61,255 nt of DNA from Clostridia bacterium (GTDB lineage Bacteria > Bacillota > Clostridia > Christensenellales > CAG-138): the NCBI GenBank assembly GCA_017541305.1, contig JAFXZJ010000015.1, positions 1-61,255 on the forward strand, given 5' to 3'. The number at the start of each line of letters is the position of its first letter. The stretch's first letter is position 1. The notes beneath the pieces are model-generated. The model was not told where the DNA came from and ran no database searches. It was given only the letters and a program-made list of their open reading frames with translations. The position numbers were made by a program, and so were the translations under genes. Positions 52,343-60,426 of this stretch are shown in pieces.

Positions 52343-52915
52343 ATGAAAAAGCTTATCGCAATAACGATCGCACTCGCTTCGCTGCTTGCGCTCTGCGCCT
52401 GCGGAGGCGGGACTCCCGCCGAAAAGCCCGATCCCGCACAGCCCGCCTTTGATAAAGAGGGCTATAAGGGCATGCTTGACACAGCGCTTACGCTGGTTTC
52501 GGACTTTAACGAGGAGAGCTTTGCAAAGGTCATCCCTCAGTGCGAGATAGACTATAACAAAAAGGAATTCGCCTCCAGGGACAAGGACTATATCGAGCTG
52601 GTCAAGCAGGAATACGCCGCGACTGCCGCCGCCTATGCCGAGACCTATGGCGACGACTGGAAGCTTTCCTACGTGATCAACAGCGTGGACGAGAAGGACG
52701 CCGAGGGCATAGAAAAATACAAGAGCTTTGACAACTTCTATTTCACCAGCTACGGCGTGGAGCTTGACAAGATCTCGGCCGTCACATTCGTAAAGGCCAC
52801 CGTCAAGATCGAGGGCAGCAAGGGCTCCAACACCAAGGACAAGACCCTTCAGTGCTTCTGTTATAATAACGAGTGGTATTCCTTCTATGCGGTAAGGTTC
52901 GGGTTCAAGCTGTAA
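52343..52915 (+). CDS. Small lipoprotein, unknown function
   Basis: A 190-residue protein with a lipobox (LCAC, Cys near 20) and a short Gly/Pro-rich linker. The mature part is an acidic, Tyr- and Lys-rich alpha/beta domain without a family I recognise. It has its own promoter and AGAGGT upstream of the ATG. A single-domain substrate-binding or NTF2-like fold is possible, but nothing in the sequence decides it. Confidence 0.78.
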   Translation: MKKLIAITIALASLLALCACGGGTPAEKPDPAQPAFDKEGYKGMLDTALTLVSDFNEESFAKVIPQCEIDYNKKEFASRDKDYIELVKQEYAATAAAYAETYGDDWKLSYVINSVDEKDAEGIEKYKSFDNFYFTSYGVELDKISAVTFVKATVKIEGSKGSNTKDKTLQCFCYNNEWYSFYAVRFGFKL

Positions 52916-53034
52916 GGCTTTACATATATTTTACAAACCCTTTACAGTTTCTTGATAGACCGGCGCGCAGTGCTCCCTTATAATATACTCACGCGGTGGG
53001 GAAAACCACCGGGACGTTATAAAGGAGAAAGAAA

Positions 53035-53907
53035 ATGAAGAATGTTGGCAAGGTTTTGATCGCGGTTGGCGTGCTGGTAGTCGTGCTGGTGCTTGCGCTC
53101 TCGTGCATCACCACCGTGCCCACCGGCTATACCGGCATAGTGACCACCTTCGGCCGCGTTGAGAATTACACCTTTGACGCGGGCTTCCACATCAAGAGCC
53201 CCTTCCAGAGGGTCGTCAAGATGGATAACCGCACTCAGAAGGCGGTGGAATCGCTGCAGGCGTTCTCGTCGGATATCCAGCAGGTGGACATTTCGATAGC
53301 CGTGAACTATTCGATAGACCAGACCACCGCCGAGAAGCTTTACAAGACCGTCGGCGAGGAGTATTACTCCAAGATACTCTATCCCAGGCTGCTCGAAAAC
53401 ACCAAGGCCGTGTTCTCCAAGTACACCGCCGAAAAGCTCATAGCCTTCCGCGAGACGCTTTCATCCGAGATCACCGCTCTCGTAGTAGAGGACGTTTCGG
53501 ATTTCGGCATCACCGTGAGCTCCATATCCGTGCAGGATATCGACTTTACCGACGCCTTCACCAACGCCGTTGAGGCCAAGCAGGTGGCTCAGCAGAATAA
53601 GCTGACCGCGCAGACTCAGCAGGATCAGCTTACCATGGAGGCTCAGCAGGAGGCCGAGCGCCAGGTGATAAAGGCCCAGGCGGACGCCGAGCAGGCCAAG
53701 ATAGCCGCTCAGGCCGACCTGGAGGTGACCAAGATACAGGCGGACGCCGCCGAATACGCCGGCCAGAAGGAAGCCGCCAAGAACAAGGCCATATCCGAAA
53801 GCCTGACCGAAGAACTGGTTAGATATTATTACATCCAGCAGTGGGACGGCAAGCTTCCCGCAACCATGCTGGGCGACAGCGCGAACATACTTTACGGGCT
53901 TGACTGA
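53035..53907 (+). CDS. SPFH/Band 7 (prohibitin-like) membrane protein
   Basis: A 290-residue protein with one N-terminal helix (about 6-26), an SPFH domain (about 27-190; GYTGIVTTFGRVENYTFDAGFH) and an Ala/Gln/Glu-rich coiled coil (about 190-255). Relatives build oligomeric scaffolds or cages in membrane microdomains and often control proteases. A TATAAT box lies at 52979-52984 with no good -35, so an alternative factor may be used. GGAG precedes the ATG. Two small paralogous membrane proteins follow. Confidence 0.92.
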   Translation: MKNVGKVLIAVGVLVVVLVLALSCITTVPTGYTGIVTTFGRVENYTFDAGFHIKSPFQRVVKMDNRTQKAVESLQAFSSDIQQVDISIAVNYSIDQTTAEKLYKTVGEEYYSKILYPRLLENTKAVFSKYTAEKLIAFRETLSSEITALVVEDVSDFGITVSSISVQDIDFTDAFTNAVEAKQVAQQNKLTAQTQQDQLTMEAQQEAERQVIKAQADAEQAKIAAQADLEVTKIQADAAEYAGQKEAAKNKAISESLTEELVRYYYIQQWDGKLPATMLGDSANILYGLD

Positions 53908-53918
53908 TCAAGTCAATA

Positions 53919-53950
53919 CGGCCGCCTCGGAGGGGCTTCCGGGGCGGCCG
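53919..53950 (+). terminator. Hairpin after the SPFH gene
   Basis: CGGCCGCC pairs with GGCGGCCG with extra inner pairing (CGGA/TTCCG). It has no T-run, so it may be a partial terminator or an mRNA 3' stabiliser. Confidence 0.4.
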
Positions 53951-53978
53951 ATACGAAGCGATTCGAGAGGGTAAAACA

Positions 53979-54224
53979 ATGAAAAAGATCATTATTGGCA
54001 TCGTGCTCATACTGCTTTGCGCAGCGATGATAACTTACATGATAATCACCATTTCGTCCAATATCCCCGAGGTGGGGCTGGAGACCGGCCCCGGCTCCAT
54101 CTATCAGTTCCAGGAGCCCTATCCCGGAGCAAAGCTGGTGCTGCTTTTCATAATGATAGCCGCTCTGCTTTCCTTCCTGATAGGCATAATACTGATCTCG
54201 ATGGGGCAGGGCGAGCTGCGGTAA
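53979..54224 (+). CDS. Two-helix membrane protein A
   Basis: An 81-residue protein: helix 1 at about 4-25, a 30-residue outer loop (NIPEVGLETGPG, YQFQEPYPGAKL) and helix 2 at about 53-75. GAGGG lies upstream of the ATG. It is clearly related to the next protein. Function unknown; the position suggests a link to the SPFH scaffold. Confidence 0.8.
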   Translation: MKKIIIGIVLILLCAAMITYMIITISSNIPEVGLETGPGSIYQFQEPYPGAKLVLLFIMIAALLSFLIGIILISMGQGELR

Positions 54225-54261
54225 CGGCCCTGAAACACCGACCGAAAAGAGGAGGATCCCT

Positions 54262-54510
54262 ATGAAAAAGGTAAAGCTGATAATAGGCGCCGCGCTGCTG
54301 CTTTTGAGCATAGCTTTGATGGTTTACGTGATCGTATCCGTATCCGCCAACATACCCGAGGCGGGCTATGACACCGGCATGGGGCAGCTTGTGAACTATC
54401 GTCCCCCCTATCAGAACGCGGGGCTTGTGATGGTGCTGCTGGGAATACTTTCGGTGATATGCTTCATAATAGGCCTGGTGATGACCGTGGTGGGCATAAG
54501 GACCCGGTAA
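54262..54510 (+). CDS. Two-helix membrane protein B, paralogue of A
   Basis: An 82-residue protein with the same plan as its neighbour: helix, the loop NIPEAGYDTGMG...YRPPYQNAGL, helix, short basic end. The conserved NIPE-G--TG and P-PY--A-L positions show tandem duplication. AGGAGG lies upstream. Function unknown. The A+T-rich island begins directly after it. Confidence 0.8.
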   Translation: MKKVKLIIGAALLLLSIALMVYVIVSVSANIPEAGYDTGMGQLVNYRPPYQNAGLVMVLLGILSVICFIIGLVMTVVGIRTR

Positions 54511-54561
54511 CGTGAAATATAAAAAGGTCGACTATTGGGCGCATTCTCCTGAGGTAAGTAA

Positions 54562-54777
54562 TTAGAAAACCGAGCATTAGAGGGCAAAGATAATCGAGAC
54601 AAGCGACGTCAAGTTGGTGGATATAAATGTACAGAGTGCGGAGCGATTATTTACGATTTGCGGAGTATTCCAAACATGACTGAAAACAGCGAAAGGAATA
54701 GTATCTTGGTTTATGATTCAATAGATCATGCTCGAGTTCTTCGTGTTCACAAATGGAAAGGGGGACTTTATGAATAG
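54562..54777 (+). pseudogene. Possible gene remnant with a CxxC motif
   Basis: An open frame without a usable start codon encodes KRRQVGGYKCTECGAIIYDL and ends in the first codons of the next lipoprotein gene. The YKCTECG piece looks like half of a zinc ribbon. The 5' part seems lost. The rest of 54511-54769 shows no gene. Confidence 0.3.
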
Positions 54778-55915
54778 AGTTAAATGCCTTGTTGTATCAT
54801 TGCTCCTTCTGGTAATATCAATTATGCTTTCCGGCTGCGTTGCAAGATATTCCAATGTGCAGACAAACGAACATGAATCATTAACTTGTACTGAGCATTC
54901 CGAAAATAGAACAGAGGAACCAGATAATTTGACTGAATCATCTGCTCCTATGGTGACTGCTTCATCTGCTCCTATGGTGACTGCTTCATCTGCTCCTGTG
55001 GTGACTGCTTCACCTACGCCTGAGCCTGCAGCGACATTGCCGCCAGGTGCGACTTTAGGAAGCATCGTAGTAAGCATTCCCGTTGGCAACGGGAAGGGAG
55101 AGCTTTGTTTCCGCGAATTCGCAGAAGATGTAGCGAACGAGCCAACGGATTTCCTTTTTGATGGTGATGAAATATATGTGTTAAATTCTGCTGGAGGAAA
55201 CATATTGTGTTATAGGAGGGATGGACTGTTGACAAACAGCGTTAAAACAAACGATCCAGCCCCCCAATTAGGGTATTACCCCTATAAACTTGCTTTGGGA
55301 TCAGATAGGCTTTATGTGGTTGATTATAACCGTGGAGAGGTCAGCGTATTTGCAAAAGATAGCGGCACTTTAATTACTTCATGTAAATTACCTGCTGAAA
55401 GGGTATGCCATAGCGGAGATTTAGACCCTCTGGATTTTTGGTATGGTTACAATTTCGCGGGCTCAATTATTCAAATGTATGAGGTTGGAGGTTGTCTCGT
55501 TTTCGTTGTACACGATACATTTTATACGATAACTACATATTTCTATGATGTTGATGCCGGAACGATTATGTCCACAAAAGAGCGCGGCCTATCCGGAGAC
55601 GTTCACAAGACGATAAGTCTTGTTAATAATGAAACTGGAGCAGTAACGAGTTTTAGCTTGGACGGATGGACAATGGACAGAATACTAGGCTTTGATAGCG
55701 TAGGGTCAGTATATGTTTCCGCATTTCTAGAAACGGACTACCAGCCATGTCCGCGCAAGGTCTTTGCTGTTGGAAGCGACGGCTCTATAGCGGCAGAGTC
55801 TGCAACGGTTGAAGACTCCGGTTATATCGGTTTCTCGCTTGGAAACGATTCAATTGTATATGCAATGATTCGTGACGGCGACCATGTGAACCTTGTTCGT
55901 GTCAATCTGTATTAA
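54770..55915 (+). CDS. Lipoprotein with 8-residue repeats and a propeller-like domain
   Basis: A 381-residue protein starting at 54770 (MNRVKC) after AAAGGGGGA; an upstream ATG at 54728 lacks a site. The lipobox is LSGC. A linker holds three copies of SSAPMVTA (the third with V). From about residue 115 the sequence has recurring strands (FLFDGDEIYVLN, YKLALGSDRLYVVDY, MDRILGFDSVGSVYVSAF) like a beta-propeller. It is markedly more A+T-rich than the window, so it is probably acquired. Function unknown. Confidence 0.8.
   Translation: MNRVKCLVVSLLLLVISIMLSGCVARYSNVQTNEHESLTCTEHSENRTEEPDNLTESSAPMVTASSAPMVTASSAPVVTASPTPEPAATLPPGATLGSIVVSIPVGNGKGELCFREFAEDVANEPTDFLFDGDEIYVLNSAGGNILCYRRDGLLTNSVKTNDPAPQLGYYPYKLALGSDRLYVVDYNRGEVSVFAKDSGTLITSCKLPAERVCHSGDLDPLDFWYGYNFAGSIIQMYEVGGCLVFVVHDTFYTITTYFYDVDAGTIMSTKERGLSGDVHKTISLVNNETGAVTSFSLDGWTMDRILGFDSVGSVYVSAFLETDYQPCPRKVFAVGSDGSIAAESATVEDSGYIGFSLGNDSIVYAMIRDGDHVNLVRVNLY
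54938..55009 (+). repeat. Three in-frame 24-bp tandem repeats
   Basis: Three direct copies of a 24-mer beginning TCATCTGCTCCT; the first two are identical and the third has one change (A to G). They encode the 8-residue linker repeat. Slippage here would change the linker length without a frameshift. Confidence 0.9.
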
Positions 55916-55973
55916 TCGCCGAGAATTCTTGTCGACAAAGACGACATTTACTGATTTTATTGGAGATGCTTCT

Positions 55974-56168
55974 ATGTACACATATATTGGTTCTGCGTCC
56001 GACTATAAAGACAAGTTGTATCAAGCCGATAATGCTTTTGAGCGGGGAAACTGGCGTACAGCAATGGGCTATTACGAAGCCTGCCTGCAGTATGCCGAAC
56101 GGAACGGTATTCCTACTTCATATCTGGAGATGAAGATCCGCGATTGCAAGCGCAAGCTGGGGCTATAA
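55974..56168 (+). CDS. Small TPR-like protein
   Basis: A 64-residue protein. I start at 55974 (MYTYIG), after GGAGA; the longer frame overlaps the lipoprotein gene. YQADNAFERGNWRTAMGYYEACLQYAER matches a TPR-type helix pair (residues about 17-44). It has the low G+C of the island. A role as an adaptor is inferred from the fold only. Confidence 0.6.
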   Translation: MYTYIGSASDYKDKLYQADNAFERGNWRTAMGYYEACLQYAERNGIPTSYLEMKIRDCKRKLGL

Positions 56169-56248
56169 ATAAATCCATTATGCGGGTTAAAGATAACCAA
56201 AGTAGTTAGAGGCACATGCTATTCACGCCAAATCAATTGACATTGATT

Positions 56249-56365
56249 ATTCACTTAAGGATACACAGCCTCAAAAAGAATCGGGAATGCGGTTTTCCGC
56301 ACTCCCGGTTTTATTATGGTTCAGGCTGCATTTACCGCCGAAGACCTATGTCTCCTTAAGTGAAT
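56249..56365. repeat. 117-bp unit with 17-bp terminal inverted repeats
   Basis: ATTCACTTAAGGATACA (56249-56265) and TGTCTCCTTAAGTGAAT (56349-56365) are inverted copies with one mismatch. They enclose a terminator hairpin. The unit marks the right edge of the A+T-rich island. It could be a small MITE-like remnant. Confidence 0.55.
56281..56310. terminator. Terminator inside the inverted-repeat unit
   Basis: CGGGAATGCGG pairs with CCGCACTCCCG around TTTT; GGTTTTATT follows on the plus strand. Confidence 0.75.
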
Positions 56366-56400
56366 ACGCCATCGGTCGGCCTTTTTTGCGTCAAAATCTT

Positions 56401-57051
56401 TTAAGCCAGGGGCACCAGCTTGAGCTGAAGCACGCTTACGATATCCTTGCCGTCGCAGAAGAACACGTTGTAAAGCCCCTCGCCCAGCTCCTCATGGACG
56501 TAGAAGCCGATCATCCTGCCGTGATCCTCGGGATCGGGAGTGAGCGGCTCGGTGATGGGCACGTAATCGAGCTTGGAGCTTGCCTGCTCAAGATCGGCCG
56601 GCGTGAGCTTTGAAACGTCCGTATCCGGATCGTTGGGCAGCACGAACGCAAGCACCGAGGAGCCGCCCTCCAGCTCGCCGTAAACGCCTATCCACTCGTT
56701 GAGGAAGAACTCGTTGTAAAGCCCCTCGGTCTTATAGCCGCCGCCGATCAGCTCCTCGATGGAAGAGTAATCGTGATGGCCCGAATCGGTGGTGAGCAGC
56801 AGGCCCTTGACGTTCACGCTGCCCTCCCTGATCTTTTGAAGCACGCCCAGCTTGCTGCCGTCAAGCGAAACGGAAGCCTGGTTTGCGGGGGAATCGCTGC
56901 CGCCGGGCTCGCTGCCGGAGCCTTCGCCGCCCTGCCCGGTCTCGCCGGGCTTATCGGTCGCGTTCGCCTCGCCGCCCGAGGGCTTGCCCCCGCACGCGGC
57001 AAAGCAAACGACCATGACGGCCGCAAGAAGTATGGCTATTATCCTTTTCAT
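56401..57051 (-). CDS. Lipoprotein, unknown function
   Basis: A 216-residue protein starting at 57051 (MKRIIA), after GGAGG. The lipobox is FAAC and is followed by a Gly/Ser/Glu-rich linker to about residue 60. The mature domain has no family I recognise. The gene reads toward the A+T-rich island and has its own promoter. Confidence 0.75.
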   Translation of the reverse strand: MKRIIAILLAAVMVVCFAACGGKPSGGEANATDKPGETGQGGEGSGSEPGGSDSPANQASVSLDGSKLGVLQKIREGSVNVKGLLLTTDSGHHDYSSIEELIGGGYKTEGLYNEFFLNEWIGVYGELEGGSSVLAFVLPNDPDTDVSKLTPADLEQASSKLDYVPITEPLTPDPEDHGRMIGFYVHEELGEGLYNVFFCDGKDIVSVLQLKLVPLA

Positions 57052-57096
57052 ATCATCCTCCGAAAAAATTTCATTGACCGCACTGCGGCCGATAAC

Positions 57097-57125
57097 AATA
57101 TACCATATGTATCGGCACATTGCAA
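57097..57125 (-). promoter_or_regulatory. Lipoprotein promoter
   Basis: On the minus strand: TTGCAA (57125-57120), a 17 bp spacer and TATATT (57102-57097). Confidence 0.65.
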
Positions 57126-57130
57126 CAGTA

Positions 57131-57164
57131 AAATAAAAAGCGGCAGAGCGCGCGCCCTGCCGCC
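57131..57164 (-). terminator. aspS terminator
   Basis: GCGGCAG pairs with CTGCCGC around a GC-rich loop; on the minus strand CTTTTTATTTT follows. Confidence 0.8.
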
Positions 57165-57174
57165 TTATTCGTTT

Positions 57175-58461
57175 TTACGGATTGAGCCTTATGGGGCTGC
57201 GGAATATGAACTCCGCCTCCTTGATGCCGATATCGAGCAGCAGCATCGTCATGCGGTCGACGCCCAGGCCGAAGCCGCCGTGGGGCGGGCAGCCATAGCG
57301 GAAGAATTCCATATAGAACTTTACGTCATCGCCAAGGCCCTTTTCGTCGGCCTGCGCCTTGAGCTGCTCATAGCGGTGCTCGCGCTGTGCGCCGGTGGTG
57401 ATCTCGGTTCCGCGCCAGATCAGGTCATAGCCCTGGGGCACGCCGTCCTTGCGCATGTGATAGAACGCGCGCTTGTCCTTGGGGAAATCGGTGACGAACA
57501 GGAACTCGTGCCCATAGACCTCCTGCGCGAATTTGAAGGAGAGCTTTTCGGCGTCGGTGGAAAGATCGACCTTTTCCTCCTCGGGCACGGTGTAGCCATA
57601 GCGCTTTTCAAGCTCGTCGTAAAGATCGTGCAGCTTTATGCGCGGGAAGGGCAGCGTGGGAACGATCGTTTTGAGGCCATAGAGCCTTTCGATCTCTTCG
57701 CCGTACTTTTCGGCGATATTCCCGAGGGCATAGGCGAGCATCTCCTCCTCGATATGCATGACGTCTTCATACGAATCGATATAGGAGAACTCAAGATCGA
57801 AGCCGGTGAATTCGGTGGCGTGGCGGGAGGTGAAGCTCTTTTCCGCGCGGAACACGGGGCCGACTTCGAATATGCGCTCGAGGCCGGACGCCATTGCCAT
57901 CTGCTTATAGAACTGCGGGCTTTGAGCAAGGTAAGCCTTGCGGTCGAAATAGGTGAGCTCGAAAACGTCCGCGCCGGATTCGCTTGCTGCGCCGATGATC
58001 TTGGGCGTGTGGATCTCGACGAAATTGCGTCCGAGCAGGAATTCGCGGAAGGACTTGACCATTTCGGTCTGCGCCTTGATCATAAGCTTGTTCTTTTCGG
58101 CGCGAAGGTCTATCCAGCGGTAATCGAGCCTTGCGTCGATGGAGGAATCGGCCATCATGGGCATTGCCTCGGCAACGGATTCGACGACGAGCTTTTCGAC
58201 GATCAGCTCGCGCCCGCCCATCTTGACGGCGGGGTTATCCACCACCTTGCCGTAAGCCGTTACGACGGATTCGACGGTGAGCTTGTCGACCTCGGCCGCG
58301 ACTTCGGGATAAGCGCCCTTGTCGACGGTGAGCTGCAGCTTGCCCGAGAAATCGCGCAGCACAATGAAGGCCATCCAGCGCTTGTTGCGCAGGTTTTCAA
58401 CAAAGCCCCCGACGCGGACGTATTCGCCCGAGGGAGCGTTCATGACCAGAGTTCTTTCCAT
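57175..58461 (-). CDS. aspS: Aspartyl-tRNA synthetase, archaeal/eukaryotic type
   Basis: A 428-residue class II synthetase. The OB-fold anticodon domain is at about 10-100. Motif 2 (VFRAEKSFTSRHATEF) and motif 3 (GFGLGVDRMTML) are intact. Bacterial AspRS has about 590 residues with a GAD insertion; this one lacks it and follows the archaeal plan. Such enzymes in bacteria are often non-discriminating and charge tRNA-Asn for GatCAB. I cannot decide that from the sequence. The start follows AAGGAG, with a good promoter. Confidence 0.93.
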   Translation of the reverse strand: MERTLVMNAPSGEYVRVGGFVENLRNKRWMAFIVLRDFSGKLQLTVDKGAYPEVAAEVDKLTVESVVTAYGKVVDNPAVKMGGRELIVEKLVVESVAEAMPMMADSSIDARLDYRWIDLRAEKNKLMIKAQTEMVKSFREFLLGRNFVEIHTPKIIGAASESGADVFELTYFDRKAYLAQSPQFYKQMAMASGLERIFEVGPVFRAEKSFTSRHATEFTGFDLEFSYIDSYEDVMHIEEEMLAYALGNIAEKYGEEIERLYGLKTIVPTLPFPRIKLHDLYDELEKRYGYTVPEEEKVDLSTDAEKLSFKFAQEVYGHEFLFVTDFPKDKRAFYHMRKDGVPQGYDLIWRGTEITTGAQREHRYEQLKAQADEKGLGDDVKFYMEFFRYGCPPHGGFGLGVDRMTMLLLDIGIKEAEFIFRSPIRLNP

Positions 58462-58492
58462 AAAAATGCTCCTTAAAAAGAATTATCGCGTT

Positions 58493-58521
58493 ATTTTACC
58501 ACAAATAACGCGGCGATTCAA
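58493..58521 (-). promoter_or_regulatory. aspS promoter
   Basis: On the minus strand: TTGAAT (58521-58516), a 17 bp spacer and TAAAAT (58498-58493), just after the DUF362 gene stop. Confidence 0.7.
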
Positions 58522-58531
58522 TATTTTTTTG

Positions 58532-59695
58532 TTATGAAGGCCGCTTTTGCAGCAGGCGCACTATCACGCTCCTGTGCACCACCATGGCGGCCTTGGGACA
58601 GAATTCCTGACAGCAGAAGCAGCGTATGCATTTGGCGCGGTCGATCCTGGGATAGCTCTTATCCCCCTTTTTGACCATGGTGATGGCCTTGGCGGGGCAG
58701 ATATTGAAGCATTTTTTGCAGGCGACGCATTTTGACCGTTTCAGCTGCGGGCGCTGCTCGAGCGCCTTTGCCACGGTGCCCGACAGGAAATCGAGCCTGG
58801 TGCCCTTGAGGAACGCGGTGCTCCTTCGCGGGACCTTTTTGAAATCGCGCACGGCAAGGGGCTCGGGATCGCCGTAAAGGGCGATATCCGAAAGCTCGTT
58901 GGTGCACAGCCCGCGGCGCACGGCGGCGGCAAGGGTGGGCACCCCTTGGGAATCGAGCCCGATAAGATGAGCCGCAACGGCGTCCGCCTCATAGACGGAC
59001 CTTGCCGCGATCAGCGCGCCGATATGCCTGGGCGTGCCGGCGGTGGGGCCGTTGCCCTCCATGCCCCACACGGCGTCGATCAGCGCAAGGCGGGGCTTGA
59101 AGTGCTCGTTTATGTCGACGATCATATCGGCAAAATCGTTCACGTCCGGATAGAGATAATGCGTCTGGGGCTTGATAAGGCCGGGGATCACGCCGTACAT
59201 GTTCTTTACCGCGCCCGAAAGCCCCACCATGCCGTGGGATTTGAGCTTGGCAAAATCTATTATCGCGTCGCAGTCATCCAGATAATCCGTATAGGTAAGG
59301 CGGCGCATGGTCTTTCCTTCGATATTAACGGTGTGCGAATCGGTGTTCCTGTTGAGCTCCGCGCCGGCCGCCTCCACCTCGTGCATGCCGGTGGCGCGAT
59401 ATACCGCCGAGAGCGCGGCGGAATTCCACACCCCGCCGGGGCTGTCGCCCACTATAACGTGCGCGCCTCTTTCGGAAAGGAGCTTCGTCAGCGCTATGAG
59501 CAGCTTGGGATGAGTGGTCGCGCAGGAATCGGGCGCCATGGGCGCAACGAGATTCGCCTTGATCACGACGCGCATGCCGGGCTTTACGAAATCCAGCCCG
59601 TCGATCGCCTCGAGGGCGCGGGTCATGGCGGGCAGGGAATCATCATATGATGCGCAGGGGACTACCGCGCAGGTGTAATTGCGCTTTGCTTCCAT
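58532..59695 (-). CDS. DUF362 protein with two 4Fe-4S clusters
   Basis: A 387-residue protein starting at 59695 (MEAKRN); the longer frame runs through the upstream gene. The DUF362 domain spans about 1-290 (VVIKANLVAPMAPDSCATTHP, DFAKLKSHGMVGLSGAVKNMYGV). The end holds two ferredoxin motifs, CVACKKCFNICP and CIRCFCCQEFCP. It is probably a cytosolic redox protein; no reaction is known. It shares TAATG with the TetR gene upstream, so translation is coupled. Confidence 0.88.
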   Translation of the reverse strand: MEAKRNYTCAVVPCASYDDSLPAMTRALEAIDGLDFVKPGMRVVIKANLVAPMAPDSCATTHPKLLIALTKLLSERGAHVIVGDSPGGVWNSAALSAVYRATGMHEVEAAGAELNRNTDSHTVNIEGKTMRRLTYTDYLDDCDAIIDFAKLKSHGMVGLSGAVKNMYGVIPGLIKPQTHYLYPDVNDFADMIVDINEHFKPRLALIDAVWGMEGNGPTAGTPRHIGALIAARSVYEADAVAAHLIGLDSQGVPTLAAAVRRGLCTNELSDIALYGDPEPLAVRDFKKVPRRSTAFLKGTRLDFLSGTVAKALEQRPQLKRSKCVACKKCFNICPAKAITMVKKGDKSYPRIDRAKCIRCFCCQEFCPKAAMVVHRSVIVRLLQKRPS

Positions 59696-60225
59696 TATCC
59701 CAGCACGAAGGCGACGAACGCCTGCTTGGCATAATCTCCGTCGGCATTGAGCGCGGCAAGGCCGCAGAGGAAGGGCAGCACGGCCGGAAGCACGCGTTTC
59801 ATCCTGGCGGCGGGCTCGGGCTTCATGCGAAGAGCGCCCACCTCCAGCATCACGTTCCACTCGTTCATGGCGCGGTCGACTATTTCCTCGAGCCTGCTTT
59901 CGGGCTCGGCGGCGTTATAGAGCCTTACGAAAAGCCGAAGCCCGGGAGAGTCGAGCATCGCTTCGCAGAGCGCGCCGAGAGCTTCCTCGGCAGGTGCGCC
60001 GCCGACGGAATCGACCCAGGCAAAGAGCCTGTCGCCCACGGTTTTGATGCAGTGCTCCGCCGCGGCGTTCAAAAGCGACTGCTTGGTGGGAAAGTGATAG
60101 GAAAGAGTTCCCTTGCTTATGTGAAGCCCGGCGGCGATTTCGCCCAGGCTCATGCCGTACGCCCCGCGCTCCTCTATGAGCGATGAAGCGAGATCTACTA
60201 TGGAATCGACAACGCCGTCATTCAT
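59695..60225 (-). CDS. TetR/AcrR-family regulator
   Basis: A 176-residue regulator. The N-terminal HTH is clear (MSLGEIAAGLHISKGTLSYHF, about residues 24-44), and the C-terminal ligand domain has no assigned ligand. The ATG at 60225 has no ribosome binding site close by; GGAGG lies about 33 nt upstream, beyond a 19-bp palindrome. The palindrome may loop out in mRNA or be the operator. It is co-transcribed with the DUF362 gene, which it probably controls. Confidence 0.88.
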   Translation of the reverse strand: MNDGVVDSIVDLASSLIEERGAYGMSLGEIAAGLHISKGTLSYHFPTKQSLLNAAAEHCIKTVGDRLFAWVDSVGGAPAEEALGALCEAMLDSPGLRLFVRLYNAAEPESRLEEIVDRAMNEWNVMLEVGALRMKPEPAARMKRVLPAVLPFLCGLAALNADGDYAKQAFVAFVLG

Positions 60226-60239
60226 GATCGCTGTACGTT

Positions 60240-60258
60240 GACTTTGCTTGGCAAAGTC
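60240..60258. promoter_or_regulatory. Palindrome between RBS and start of the TetR gene
   Basis: GACTTTGC, TTG, GCAAAGTC: perfect 8 bp arms. It lies between GGAGG and the ATG at 60225. Either it is a TetR operator or it folds in mRNA and brings the two signals together. Confidence 0.5.
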
Positions 60259-60415
60259 CTCCTTTCATCAGGGCTGCGGCTGTTTGGCTTTTGCGGAACG
60301 CCGCGTTGGCGCGGGCCGCCTAAAAGCTTGCCCGATCCGCCTTCTTTTCAGGATATTATAACAGATTTCCGCCCGAAAAAAAAGCCCCGCGCGCGCATTC
60401 CGGCGATTTTGCACA

Positions 60416-60421
60416 TATAAT
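60416..60421 (+). promoter_or_regulatory. -10 box next to a start codon
   Basis: TATAAT ends 5 bp before the ATG at 60427. No good -35 is seen at 16-18 bp. If used, the transcript would be leaderless. Confidence 0.4.
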
Positions 60422-60426
60422 AAAGC

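Noticed and set aside
54938-55009. Tandem repeats as CRISPR or regulatory iterons
   Set aside because: They are contiguous, in frame and encode an 8-residue linker.
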